Shown: positions 24,137 to 32,807 of the stretch, in pieces
How positions within the stretch are numbered: the stretch's first letter is position 1
Layout: each line of letters starts with the position of its first letter
Origin: Chromatiales bacterium (ex Bugula neritina AB1)
GTDB lineage: Bacteria; Pseudomonadota; Gammaproteobacteria; Granulosicoccales; Granulosicoccaceae
NCBI GenBank assembly: GCA_001730015.1
Contig: MDLA01000184.1
Location: forward strand, 1-38,932
Reading direction: 5' to 3'
Length of the DNA stretch: 38,932 nt
Position numbers and translations under genes: made by a program
Notes under the pieces: generated by a model
Seen by the model: only the letters and a program-made list of their open reading frames with translations
Database searches by the model: none
What the model was told of the DNA's origin: nothing

Positions 24137-25147
24137 TCAGTTAAAAAGCAGATTACTATTGGTGAAGTTTGGGCGTCTTTTCAAACCAAAGTTGCCTGAG
24201 ATACTGCTGATAGATTGAATGGATCCGACCAGGCCTTTAAATCGACCTTCAAAATTAGTACACAACTCGAGCCAGTGTTTGGGGGAAATGCCCAGGCGCT
24301 GGATAATGGGAGGTTTGCTCAGCGGTATGGCCCCCTGTTTATCATTACGTATTGCTCTGCCAGTCCATTCTACAAGCTGCAGATAGTCAACTAAACTGAA
24401 AGCCAGTCCGGAGGGCATAGGTTGGCGAGGATTGCCAGCGAATGGCATAAGTGACTCAGGCTGGATATCTTTATCAGAATCTGATTCTTGATTACCATTG
24501 GCTTTATCTTTCCAGAAGGCAATGCGCCGTTGAATACTGGTAAGATCAGATTGTTCCGGTGTGGTGGCCATAGCGGCTCTGATGGGATTGAGATCGACAT
24601 AGGCCATGGCACTGAGAACGGCCTGCTCATCAAGGAGTGCCTGAGATTTGAATCGTGCCTCCCAGAAATGCCCGGTACAATTGTCTTCTTTGTTGGCCCG
24701 CCGAGCGATGCCTTCGTTGAGGAATTTCATAAACCAACTGATATTATATAAGCGCTTGCGCCAGGTATCGACAAAGAGATCAAGTTGATCGCGTTCCCAA
24801 GGCTCTATGGGTTCTTTGTTCAGAAACTTATGGGTTATTTCATTGCCAGCAATGAGTTGATGTGCCCGTCGAACAATGGACTCAGGTTCGTCGGCGAGGC
24901 ATTCATCTCTACAAACATGCAGGACGAGGTGTAGGTGATTGGACATCACGCAAAAAGCTGCGATTTCGATAGAAAAGACAGAGGCAAGACGTAGCATGTC
25001 GTCTTGAATTTGCTGCCGACGATGTTCGTAGCTACGATTAGAGAAGTGGTCGAATCCACAAAGAAATGCTTGGCGAGTACAGCGACTCACGCAATGGTAG
25101 AACGGAGTGTCATCAAGGGAGACTTGTTGTTTTCGAGGTTTGGTCAC
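24137..25147 (-). CDS. RAYT-like IS200-type (Y1, HUH) transposase
   Basis: The 336-residue protein has the Y1_Tnp fold of REP-associated tyrosine transposases: an N-terminal strand (TPFYHCVSRCTRQAFLCG), the HUH motif in FCVMSNHLHLVLHVCRDE, GHFWEARFKSQALLDEQAVL, and the nucleophile Tyr in AYVDLNPIRAAM. A long C-terminal extension of about 110 residues, rich in Lys and Ser, is typical of the longer marine gammaproteobacterial version. RAYTs are usually domesticated single-copy genes that process REP hairpins; candidate hairpins lie just downstream. It is intact. Confidence 0.85.
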   Translation of the reverse strand: MTKPRKQQVSLDDTPFYHCVSRCTRQAFLCGFDHFSNRSYEHRRQQIQDDMLRLASVFSIEIAAFCVMSNHLHLVLHVCRDECLADEPESIVRRAHQLIAGNEITHKFLNKEPIEPWERDQLDLFVDTWRKRLYNISWFMKFLNEGIARRANKEDNCTGHFWEARFKSQALLDEQAVLSAMAYVDLNPIRAAMATTPEQSDLTSIQRRIAFWKDKANGNQESDSDKDIQPESLMPFAGNPRQPMPSGLAFSLVDYLQLVEWTGRAIRNDKQGAIPLSKPPIIQRLGISPKHWLELCTNFEGRFKGLVGSIQSISSISGNFGLKRRPNFTNSNLLFN

Positions 25148-25289
25148 AGCGATTACGTCCTACAGCAAATTACTAAAGCAAGCTACGGTTTAGATGTTGC
25201 CGGAACGATGAGCATTGCAATGTGATGGAAATCACATTTTCCTTTTTTTCAGATGCCTGTCCTTGTTTTGCTTTGTTTTGCTTGCTATT

Positions 25290-25420
25290 GCCAGAGCAAA
25301 ATCACTGCTATCCCATTCGGCATTCACTTCCGCTATAGACACTTCTGCCAGAACACTGCAGGAATGGGAACGAGGCCGTGTCACACCTCCTGGTGCGGCG
25401 TTGAAACAATTCAGCTCATA
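25290..25420 (+). pseudogene. Remnant of an XRE/HigA-type antitoxin
   Basis: One frame reads SHSAFTSAIDTSARTLQEWE followed by RGRVTPPGAALK, the helix-turn-helix of HigA/NadS-type antitoxins (pattern S-x-x-x-F-A-x-x-x-x-x-S-x-R-T-L-x-x-W-E-x-G-x-x-x-P-x-G-A-A). The sequence on either side is not antitoxin-like and no toxin gene is present. It is a scrap, possibly left by an excised toxin-antitoxin pair. Confidence 0.5.
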
Positions 25421-25538
25421 CTCGATCGATCAGGCCTGCTGTCTGCCTTGGGCTCGTCGGTAAGCAAAGAAACACCAGGAAATTACAAATATCGGAATAG
25501 AGCTTTAGCCTAAGGAGGAGCCACTGGAGATCAGCGGT

Positions 25539-25859
25539 TTAGTACCGTGAACGCCGTTTCAGTGAAGTTGTATAGAGTGCAGTGGCGGCATCGGTTGATG
25601 TTGGATTTGGCGGCAATATACTGTTTGCAGGGTTTTGATTTACCGTGTTGAGGGTGGAGTTGTCACTCCGGCCGAGCGTGTGCCTAAATGCAGTGCTTTC
25701 TTCCTGCTTTTGTATCCTGCTCGGATTGCCTGGCAATAGCATGCGAAGCAGGTAGTTCCAAAACTCTGCGCTGAACCCTGGTTGCTGAGTGCAAGGCTGT
25801 GATGGCAGTTGCAAGGGGTGTTTTTCTGTCAGGCATTTGGTTGACATAGTGGAGTCCAT
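25539..25859 (-). CDS. Hypothetical protein, doubtful
   Basis: A 106-codon frame, divergent from the LysR-type gene, encodes a Ser/Pro/Asn/Thr-rich protein without motifs. ATG 25859 has no clear Shine-Dalgarno. It may be a chance frame; it is listed because it is the only frame of any size in the 570-base gap. The rest of 25421-25956 shows nothing I recognise. Confidence 0.2.
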   Translation of the reverse strand: MDSTMSTKCLTEKHPLQLPSQPCTQQPGFSAEFWNYLLRMLLPGNPSRIQKQEESTAFRHTLGRSDNSTLNTVNQNPANSILPPNPTSTDAATALYTTSLKRRSRY

Positions 25860-25956
25860 TCAGGTAATCACCTGCGTTGAAGTTGAAGGTATTTCTGTGT
25901 GATTAACAATGCGGCCGAATTCTATTTCATTCAAACGAAATGATTTGATAGCATCT

Positions 25957-25978
25957 TTCAGCTATTCTGATAGCTGAA
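25957..25978. promoter_or_regulatory. Palindrome upstream of the LysR-type gene
   Basis: TTCAGCTAT-TCTG-ATAGCTGAA is a perfect 9-bp inverted repeat with a 4-base centre, ending 17 bases before the ATG. It contains the T-N11-A-like symmetry of LysR-type binding sites and probably serves autoregulation. A weaker repeat ATTTC/GAAAT lies about 25 bases upstream. Confidence 0.55.
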
Positions 25979-25995
25979 CAGTAGGGGAGCTTTCC

Positions 25996-26880
25996 ATGAG
26001 AGAACAGGCGACGCCGTTGCTGGAGCTGGATCTTTTAAGGACTCTGGTTGCCATTGCAGAAACCGGCAACTTCTCTGCTGCTGCCAGCCAGGTGCACAGA
26101 ACGCCATCAGCTATATCCATGCAGGTTAAAAAACTCGAGGAGCTGGTTAGACGGCCTTTGTTTATTCGCGACTCCCGGTCGGTAAAGATGACAGAAGACG
26201 GCGAAGTGTTGCTGGCTCATGCTCGACGGGTTCTTGCGCTCAATCGTGAAGTTGTCTCGTTGTTTGAAACACCGGCCTTGTCCGGTACCGTGCGTTTGGG
26301 TGCGCCGGATAACCTTGTCGAACGTGCATTGCCTGCGCTCATGCGACGCTTCTCGGAAACCTACTGCTGCATAGCGATTGACGTTGTTATCGATAGTGCC
26401 GCCAACCTTGAGAAAAGTGTTCGCAGCGGTGATCTTGATCTGGCGCTGATAATTCGGGACCCTGTTACTCCATTACCCGAGGGTTTTGAGATCGTGTTTC
26501 GCGAACCGCTGGTGTGGGCTGGTGCACGCCACGGGGTAGCGTATGAACAGGATCAAGTACCGATATCGGTCTGGCATGAAAACTGTTCATGGCGGCGAGC
26601 AGGAGTAAAAGCGCTGGAGGCCGCTGGTAGGGATTACCGAATTGCTTTTAAAAGTGCACATATAGCCGGGCAACGTGCGGCTATAAAAACAGACCTTGCC
26701 ATTGCACCTTTCCCGGAGTCCAGTTGTATAGATGGAATTGTTGCGCTGGGGCCGAAAGAGGGGTTGCCAGTGCTTACGGATTATGAAGTTGCACTGATTG
26801 CAAGGCCGTCAGCGCCGGAAATAGTAATGGCGGCACTTGAGTATATTAAAGTCAACTTGTCGGAAAAAATTGTTGTCTGA
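25996..26880 (+). CDS. LysR-family transcriptional regulator
   Basis: The 294-residue protein has the LysR N-terminal winged helix (LDLLRTLVAIAETGNFSAAA, QVHRTPSAISMQVKKLEELV, RRPLFIRDSRSVKMTEDGE; residues 11-72). The two-lobed substrate domain follows (LSGTVRLGAPDNLVERALPALMRRF onward, including GDLDLALIIRD). GGGGAG precedes the ATG. A target cannot be fixed; the divergent flank holds no solid gene, so it may act on itself or at a distance. The peptide-import operon about 3.4 kb downstream is one speculative target. Confidence 0.9.
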   Translation: MREQATPLLELDLLRTLVAIAETGNFSAAASQVHRTPSAISMQVKKLEELVRRPLFIRDSRSVKMTEDGEVLLAHARRVLALNREVVSLFETPALSGTVRLGAPDNLVERALPALMRRFSETYCCIAIDVVIDSAANLEKSVRSGDLDLALIIRDPVTPLPEGFEIVFREPLVWAGARHGVAYEQDQVPISVWHENCSWRRAGVKALEAAGRDYRIAFKSAHIAGQRAAIKTDLAIAPFPESSCIDGIVALGPKEGLPVLTDYEVALIARPSAPEIVMAALEYIKVNLSEKIVV

Positions 26881-27032
26881 GCTTTGTGTGTGAGAAAATG
26901 GTCAATCGCATGAATGATTCAAGTCCGATATCGCCCTGCGCTATAGTTTGATTGTGTTTGTCAGAGCGGAGGAAGAAGTATAAATCTCCTGTATTTAACG
27001 CAACAAAATTCAGAGTGAGAGTGCCTATATCA

Positions 27033-27578
27033 ATGGTGAAAATAGAACTGGCACTCCAGCATTTCGGTTTGCCTGATAATGCAGGCAGGCTAATCGAAGA
27101 CTGCAAAGATGCCGGTGATGAAATAGGGGCTCGTCCAGTCGGGCGGGGCGATATTCCACAGTTTGAGCCAGCTGACGGCAGAGTGTGCTGGCATGTGCTG
27201 AACGCGGTGACGCAGCAGATCTTTCATGGCCGACCTCCGGTTTTTTGTGAGTGGGGTAGTGGCCTTGGTCTTATTGCAATGCTTGCGTCGTTATCAGGTA
27301 TGCGGTCGACCGGTATTGAAATCGAGGAAGAGCTGTTTGATCTGGCGCGGGAGTTCTCGCAGCAGCATGGTATACCTGCCACGTTCATCAATGGCAGTAT
27401 TTACCCTGCAGATAATCCGGCTCCGTTAATCGACTACAAAAATATAGATTTGTTCTTTGCCTACCCGTGGCCGAACCAGATAGCACAGATGACAGATCTG
27501 TTCAGTCAGGTTGCAGCCAGCGGGTCAGTTCTTGTGTTTTATCACGGCGGGCCTAATTGTCGCGTGCTGAAATTATAG
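27033..27578 (+). CDS. Class I SAM-dependent methyltransferase-like protein
   Basis: From ATG 27033 the protein has 181 residues. The nucleotide-binding strand-loop VFCEWGSGLGLIAMLASLSG (about residues 70-89) and the acidic end of the next strand (STGIEIEEELFDLAREF) are the standard SAM-binding motif I and post-I. IDLFFAYPWPNQ is motif IV-like, with Asp and a YPWP in place of the common NPPY. A longer in-frame start at 26952 exists but has no better ribosome-binding site. The protein is short for a full methyltransferase and the substrate is unknown. It converges with tex, with 17 bases between the stops. Confidence 0.65.
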   Translation: MVKIELALQHFGLPDNAGRLIEDCKDAGDEIGARPVGRGDIPQFEPADGRVCWHVLNAVTQQIFHGRPPVFCEWGSGLGLIAMLASLSGMRSTGIEIEEELFDLAREFSQQHGIPATFINGSIYPADNPAPLIDYKNIDLFFAYPWPNQIAQMTDLFSQVAASGSVLVFYHGGPNCRVLKL

Positions 27579-27595
27579 AACCTTTCTGGAATGCA

Positions 27596-29974
27596 CTATT
27601 TGCGTTTCTTTTGCGCATCCAGTAGTGCCGCACCGAAGCTGCCCATGTTGCCTGCGTTGTCATTCTGATATTTCTGCTTGCCGGTGCGGCCTTTGTTTTT
27701 CGCTGATCTTTCGTTTGCCGATGATGGACGCTCCTTGCCTGATGATTGATGGTTTGGCTTTCTTGTGTGAGCAGATGCACCGCCGGAACTGCCGGAGTTT
27801 GTATTTGCTGCGTTATCCCGGCTGGTCTCTTGTAATTTCATGCTGAGCGCTATGCGTTTGCGTTTGGGGTCGACTTCCATCACTTTTACGCGAACGACAT
27901 CGCCGGTGGATACGACATCGTGCGGGTCTTTAACGTATTTGTCCGCCAGCATCGATATATGCACCAGGCCGTCCTGGTGTACGCCGATATCAACAAAAGC
28001 GCCGAAATGGGTAACATTACTGACAACGCCTTCGAGCACCATGTCAGGTTGTAGATCAGATATCTTTTCTACCCCTTCCCTGAAGGTGGCCGTTTTAAAT
28101 TCAGGGCGCGGGTCGCGCCCGGGTTTATCGAGCTCGGAAAGTATATCTATAATGGTTGGAAGCCCGAATGTTTCATCGGTATAGCTTGTCGGGTCGAGCT
28201 TGCTGAGCGTGGCAGAATCACCAATTAATTTGCGCACGTCTTTGTTGGTGTCGCTGGCGATCTTTTTCACAACGGCATAAGCTTCCGGATGCACGCCGGA
28301 TGCATCCAGCGCATTGCTGCCGTCCATAACGCGCAAAAAACCTGCGCATTGCTCAAATGCTTTGGGTCCGAGTCGAGGTACTTTTTTCAGTTCGGTGCGG
28401 GTTTTATAGCGCCCGATTTCATCGCGGTAGCTGATGATATTCTGTGCCAGCGTTTGTGATAAACCCGATACATGCGTTAATAACTCGGCCGATGCGCTGT
28501 TTAGATCGACACCCACTGCGTTAACGCAGTCTTCGACTACGGCATCGAGTGAGCGGGCCAGATCAGCCTGGTTGACGTCGTGCTGGTACTGCCCGACACC
28601 GATAGCTTTCGGATCAACTTTAACCAGTTCTGCCAGCGGGTCCTGCAGGCGGCGTGCGATAGATGCGGCACCTCTGAGTGAGACATCTATATCGGGCATT
28701 TCACGCGATGCCGTTTCAGATGCAGAATAGACCGATGCACCGGCCTCACTGACTATAATTTTCTGCATAGAAAGTTCCGGGTGCTTTGCTATCAGTTCGC
28801 CTGCGAGTTTATCGGTCTCGCGTGATGCGGTACCGTTGCCTATTGCCACCAGTTTTACATCGTACTTTTTAGCAAGCTTTGCCAGCTGATTTATGGATTC
28901 ATCCCATTTATTCTGCGGGGCATGCGGGTAGATGGTGGCGGTATCGAGTAGCTTGCCGGTGGCAGCGGTTACAGCCACCTTGACGCCGGTTCTTAAACCC
29001 GGGTCGAGTCCGAGAGTGGCTTTACTACCGGCGGGTGCCGCGAGCAGGAGGTCGCGCAGGTTTTTAGCGAATACTTCTATAGCGGCTTGCTCGCCGTTAT
29101 CGCGCATGCGTAGTTTTAATTCGGTTTCAAGGCGCGTATGGTACTTCACCCGCCAGCACATGCGAATGGTTTCCGACAGCCATTCGGCGGATGGCGGCAC
29201 TTGCAGGTGTGCCGCTATTTTCACGACGCAGGGGTGGCGTTGTTCGGGGTTCAGGTCGGGAAGTTCCAGACCGAGTTTTAATATGCTTTCATTCTGGCCT
29301 CTGAGCAGGGCGAGTGCGCGATGTGATGGCACTTTGCTAATGGTTTCGTGGTATTCGAAGTAGTCTTTGAATTTGCTGCCTTCCTCTTCCTTGCCCTTCA
29401 TTACGGTGCTGGTGATGCTGGCATTGTTCCAGAAAAACTCACGCAGCTGTCCGCCGAGGTCCGGGATTTCGGCAATCTCTTCCATTAAAATCTGTCGTGC
29501 GCCATCCAGTGCGAGCTCGGCGGTTTCTATACCGGCTTCGGTATTTATATAAGCGGCGGCTTCGGTGACTGCGTCTGCCTGGTGGTTTTCGAGCAGTTTG
29601 TCCGCCAGTGGTTGCAGGCCGGCTTCCCGTGCAATTTGCGCTTTGGTGCGACGCCGGGGCTTGTACGGCAGATAAAGATCTTCCAGTTCTGTTTTGCTGG
29701 TGGCTCCGAGGAAGCTTGCTTTCAGTTCGTCGCTGAGTTTTCCCTGTTCGGAAACACTGTCGATAATTTTTCCACGCCGATCTTCAAGCTCGCGCAGGTA
29801 GGTCAGGCGCGTGCTGAGCTCCCGCAGTTGGATGTCGTCAAGGCCGCCGGTGGCCTCTTTACGGTAGCGGGCGATAAACGGCACGGTCGAGCCTTCATCA
29901 AGCAACGCAATAGCGGCATCCACCTGCTGTGAGCGGGCGCCCAGTTCTGTTGCAATGATTGATGCTGGATTCAT
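27596..29974 (-). CDS. tex: Tex-family RNA-binding transcription accessory protein
   Basis: The 792-residue protein matches Tex throughout: the N-terminal helical region (VDAAIALLDEGSTVPFIARY, RKEATGGLDDIQLRELSTRL), the LEDLYLPYKPRRRTKAQIAR block, a YqgF/RNase H-like domain (LGLDPGLRTGVKVAV), helix-hairpin-helix repeats (VNAVGVDLNSASAELLTHVSGLS), and an S1 domain (residues about 645-713; VLEGVVSNVTHFGAFVDIGV). A basic, low-complexity tail of about 80 residues follows, probably contacting RNA. Tex is a conserved bacterial protein that binds RNA and influences transcription; it is usually chromosomal, marking this part of the window as backbone. Confidence 0.97.
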   Translation of the reverse strand: MNPASIIATELGARSQQVDAAIALLDEGSTVPFIARYRKEATGGLDDIQLRELSTRLTYLRELEDRRGKIIDSVSEQGKLSDELKASFLGATSKTELEDLYLPYKPRRRTKAQIAREAGLQPLADKLLENHQADAVTEAAAYINTEAGIETAELALDGARQILMEEIAEIPDLGGQLREFFWNNASITSTVMKGKEEEGSKFKDYFEYHETISKVPSHRALALLRGQNESILKLGLELPDLNPEQRHPCVVKIAAHLQVPPSAEWLSETIRMCWRVKYHTRLETELKLRMRDNGEQAAIEVFAKNLRDLLLAAPAGSKATLGLDPGLRTGVKVAVTAATGKLLDTATIYPHAPQNKWDESINQLAKLAKKYDVKLVAIGNGTASRETDKLAGELIAKHPELSMQKIIVSEAGASVYSASETASREMPDIDVSLRGAASIARRLQDPLAELVKVDPKAIGVGQYQHDVNQADLARSLDAVVEDCVNAVGVDLNSASAELLTHVSGLSQTLAQNIISYRDEIGRYKTRTELKKVPRLGPKAFEQCAGFLRVMDGSNALDASGVHPEAYAVVKKIASDTNKDVRKLIGDSATLSKLDPTSYTDETFGLPTIIDILSELDKPGRDPRPEFKTATFREGVEKISDLQPDMVLEGVVSNVTHFGAFVDIGVHQDGLVHISMLADKYVKDPHDVVSTGDVVRVKVMEVDPKRKRIALSMKLQETSRDNAANTNSGSSGGASAHTRKPNHQSSGKERPSSANERSAKNKGRTGKQKYQNDNAGNMGSFGAALLDAQKKRK

Positions 29975-30114
29975 TCGGTACCGTCCGCAATTCGATAAAA
30001 AGGAATCTTCGAATTTTAACGCGAATGGAAAATAGCCGGCAGCGAATTTTCAATTTTTAATGAAGCCATCGGGGCGACCACATTCTGTGATTTTATGGTA
30101 GGCTGGTTTTGCAT
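29975..30114. other. Divergent promoter region between tex and the peptide-import operon
   Basis: The AT-rich stretch 29990-30060 should contain the tex promoter on the reverse strand, and the DNA up to about 30114 that of the transporter operon. I cannot assign -35/-10 pairs with confidence on either strand. No gene is seen. Confidence 0.35.
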
Positions 30115-30259
30115 CGCGAGTGAGGAACGTGCTGGTTAGAAACTAAAGATAAAGGAAACCCGGTAAAGGCAATCCGACAGAAGTCACCCGAGCAAGCGCA
30201 GCCAGGGCAGTTGCACCTGATTAATACCTTGCTCCATCGACTAAACCAGCATCCTTGCG
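30115..30259 (+). ncRNA. Candidate structured leader RNA of the transporter operon
   Basis: Three nested helices close a domain of about 145 bases: CGCG/TGCG (30115-30118 with 30256-30259, one G-U), AGGA/TCCT (30123-30126 with 30252-30255) and TGCTGGTTAG/CTAAACCAGCA (30130-30139 with 30241-30251, one bulged A). Inside, GAGCAAG/CTTGCTC (30190-30196 with 30228-30234) forms a second stem, next to unpaired purine-rich runs (AAACTAAAGATAAAGGAAAC). The domain lies 40 bases before the first gene. I do not recognise a known riboswitch class. Confidence 0.4.
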
Positions 30260-30300
30260 CATCGGGCTTTCTTCCATCAAGGCAACGGAGGAGGCAATAC

Positions 30301-31839
30301 ATGCAGATCAGAAAACGCTTTTTAATGGCAGCTTTGGGAATTGCACAGATTCTTTTTAGCGCCCACGCAATCGCCGGTAAATCTGACGATACCCTGAACT
30401 GGGCGACCAATCGCGAAATTGCGGTGATCGATCCTTATTACAACAATACACGTGAGCTGGTTATTATCGGCCACATGGCCTGGGACGGGCTGGTGTTTCG
30501 AGATATCGATACCGGCGAATTCAAACCGTTGCTGGCAAAGTCGTGGGAGTGGAAGGGCGATACCGCGATTGAAATGGTGTTGCGCGATGACGTGAAATTT
30601 CACGATGGCAGCGACTTCGACGCTGACGACGTTGTCTACACGCTGAACCATGTTTCCAACAAGGAAAGCGGTGTGCTGACTTCGCGCAATGTCAGCTGGA
30701 TTGCCAATGCAGAAAAGCTCGGCGATCACAAAGTGCAGATAAACCTCAACAAGCCGTTTCCACCGGCGTTTGCCTATCTGGCCAATGCGGTCTTTATACT
30801 GCCCTCCGGCCATTACGACAACGCACCGGTTCAGGCCGATGGCAAAAAAGACTTCGGCGTGGTGAAGCCTGTAGGTACCGGGCCCTACCAGGTGGCCGAG
30901 TCGAAAGCCGGTGAATATGTGTTACTGGAACGCTTTGATGGCTATATGTCGGATAGCCCCAAGGGCACAGCGCAAATTGGCAAGCAGCGTTTTCGAACGA
31001 TTGCGGAGTCTAATACGCAATTGGCAGAATTGCTGACAGGCGGGCTCGACTGGATCTGGGATGTACCGAAAGATCAGGCCGAGCGTCTCGCCGAGCAACC
31101 GGCAGTTACCGTAGAAAATGCCAAAACATTCCGTATTTCCTATATGGCATTCGATGTACTGGGCAGATCCGGCAATAAAGCGTTCATGGATAAGCGGGTC
31201 CGACAGGCAGTCGCGCACGCAATAAACCGTGAGGCGATTGCTACCAACCTGGTGGGCTCAGCTTCCGAGGTAATTCACTCTGCCTGTCACCCGGATCAGT
31301 TCGGCTGTACGCAGGATGTTACCCAGTGGGCTTATGACCCTGAAAAATCCAAAGCGCTGCTGGCCGAAGCGGGCTACCCCGATGGTTTTGAATTTGATAT
31401 CTATGGTTACCGGCAGCGGGAATTTACCGAAGCGGTGATTGGTGATCTGGCCAAAGTCGGCATTAAAGCGAACCTTAACTGGCTGCAGTATCGGGCGCTT
31501 CGGGATATCGTGCGCAAGGGTGAAACGCCGGTTAATCATATGACATGGGGTTCGTATTCAATACCCGATGTCTCTGCTATTGCCAGCCACTTTTTCACCC
31601 ATGGCCCGGACGATCCAGCCAGGGATGATGAAACCAAAGAGTATCTTGATATAGCAGACAACTCTATTGATCCGGAGAAGCGCAAAGAATATTACAAAAA
31701 AGCATTCGAGCGCATAGCAAGCGAAGTGTACTGGCTGCCAATGTTCACGTATGCCAAGTACTATGCTTTCTCTCAGGATCTCGATTTCAAAACCACACCG
31801 GATGAAATACCACGTTTCTATACGGCAAAGTGGAAATGA
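30301..31839 (+). CDS. ABC transporter substrate-binding protein, peptide (family 5) type
   Basis: The 512-residue protein is a periplasmic binding protein of the DppA/OppA type (SBP family 5). ATG 30301 follows GGAGGAGG. A signal peptide (MQIRKRFLMAALGIAQILFS, cleaved near AHA/IAG) precedes family blocks: DPYYNNTRELVIIGHMAWDG, WEWKGDTAIEMVLRDDVKFHDGS, FDADDVVYTLNHV, GTGPYQV, FMDKRVRQAVAHAINREAIA and DPEKSKALLAEAGYPDGF. Family 5 proteins bind peptides, glutathione, nickel or opines; the downstream gamma-glutamyltransferase and M20 peptidase favour a small peptide or gamma-glutamyl compound. It is the first gene of a seven-gene operon. Confidence 0.92.
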   Translation: MQIRKRFLMAALGIAQILFSAHAIAGKSDDTLNWATNREIAVIDPYYNNTRELVIIGHMAWDGLVFRDIDTGEFKPLLAKSWEWKGDTAIEMVLRDDVKFHDGSDFDADDVVYTLNHVSNKESGVLTSRNVSWIANAEKLGDHKVQINLNKPFPPAFAYLANAVFILPSGHYDNAPVQADGKKDFGVVKPVGTGPYQVAESKAGEYVLLERFDGYMSDSPKGTAQIGKQRFRTIAESNTQLAELLTGGLDWIWDVPKDQAERLAEQPAVTVENAKTFRISYMAFDVLGRSGNKAFMDKRVRQAVAHAINREAIATNLVGSASEVIHSACHPDQFGCTQDVTQWAYDPEKSKALLAEAGYPDGFEFDIYGYRQREFTEAVIGDLAKVGIKANLNWLQYRALRDIVRKGETPVNHMTWGSYSIPDVSAIASHFFTHGPDDPARDDETKEYLDIADNSIDPEKRKEYYKKAFERIASEVYWLPMFTYAKYYAFSQDLDFKTTPDEIPRFYTAKWK

Positions 31840-31888
31840 GTGTTATCTGCAGTTGCTCCGGCAATAAGCTCTAGAAGGTAACCAGAGC

Positions 31889-32806
31889 TTGTTTGCTTAC
31901 GCGCTGAAACGACTGGGCGTCGCCGTACTGGTGGCGCTCACGGTGTCTTTGCTTTGCTTTTCGATGATCTACCTGTCAGGTGATCCGGCAATTGCTCTGG
32001 CTGGTGAAGGGGCCACAGAAGAAGATATCGAAAATGTGCGCCAGTTCTACGGGTTTGACCGGCCTATTGTGGTGCAGTACTTTGACTGGCTCGGCAGAGC
32101 GCTGGTTGGTGATTTCGGCCGTTCCAACTATTTAAAAGCTCCTGTGGCAAGCGTGATTTTTGAACGCTTGCCAACAACCATGCTGCTCGGTGCCTGTGCG
32201 CTGACATTTGCACTGGTTTTATCTTTACCACTGGGTGTGCTGGCGGCAATTCGACCAAACAGTATTGTTGATCGCATCGCACTGACTATAGCTGTCATTG
32301 GCCAGGCGATGCCGAGCTTCTGGTTTGCGTTAACACTGATTTTCTGGTTTTCGATCAAGTGGCGAATGCTGCCGGTTACCGGTACCGATAGCTGGAAGCA
32401 TTTTATTATGCCTTCTATTGCGCTCGGCTATTATGTAACGCCGGCCGTAATGCGCCTGACCCGTGCCGGTATGATCGATGTTTTATCTTCCGACTACATC
32501 CGCACCGCTCGCGCAAAGGGGCTTCGAACCGGAACCGTGTTGTTCAAGCATGCACTGCGCAACGCCATTATACCGGTGGTGTCGCTTGCTGCCGTGCAGT
32601 TTGGCTTTATGCTGGGTGGTTCTATTGTTATAGAGACCATTTTTGCCATTAACGGGCTGGGGTTTTTAGCCTGGGAGTCTATCCAGCGAGCCGATTTACC
32701 GATGATGCAGGCCATCGTGCTGGTGCTGAGCGTTTTCTATATTCTGCTGACATTCCTGGCTGATCTGCTTAATGCGTTCCTCGATCCACGCATCAGGGTA
32801 TCGTGA
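31889..32806 (+). CDS. Peptide-type ABC transporter permease (DppB-like)
   Basis: The 305-residue inner-membrane protein starts with a transmembrane helix (LGVAVLVALTVSLLCFSMIY) and the family feature GDPAIALAGE, with LxxxYGFDRPIVVQYFDWLG after it. Five more helices follow, together with the EAA loop DYIRTARAKGLRTGTVLFKHALRNAIIPVV (about 210-240), which contacts the ATPases. The start is TTG 31889 behind AGAAGG. It pairs with the next permease, four bases or fewer away. Confidence 0.93.
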   Translation: MFAYALKRLGVAVLVALTVSLLCFSMIYLSGDPAIALAGEGATEEDIENVRQFYGFDRPIVVQYFDWLGRALVGDFGRSNYLKAPVASVIFERLPTTMLLGACALTFALVLSLPLGVLAAIRPNSIVDRIALTIAVIGQAMPSFWFALTLIFWFSIKWRMLPVTGTDSWKHFIMPSIALGYYVTPAVMRLTRAGMIDVLSSDYIRTARAKGLRTGTVLFKHALRNAIIPVVSLAAVQFGFMLGGSIVIETIFAINGLGFLAWESIQRADLPMMQAIVLVLSVFYILLTFLADLLNAFLDPRIRVS

Positions 32807-32807
32807 T

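Noticed and set aside
29366..29552. Open frames on the plus strand opposite tex
   Set aside because: They are complementary-frame shadows of the strongly conserved tex gene.
30140..30200. Cobalamin riboswitch in the transporter leader
   Set aside because: A few core-like bases match, but the B12 box and the usual helix order are missing and the operon has no link to cobalamin.
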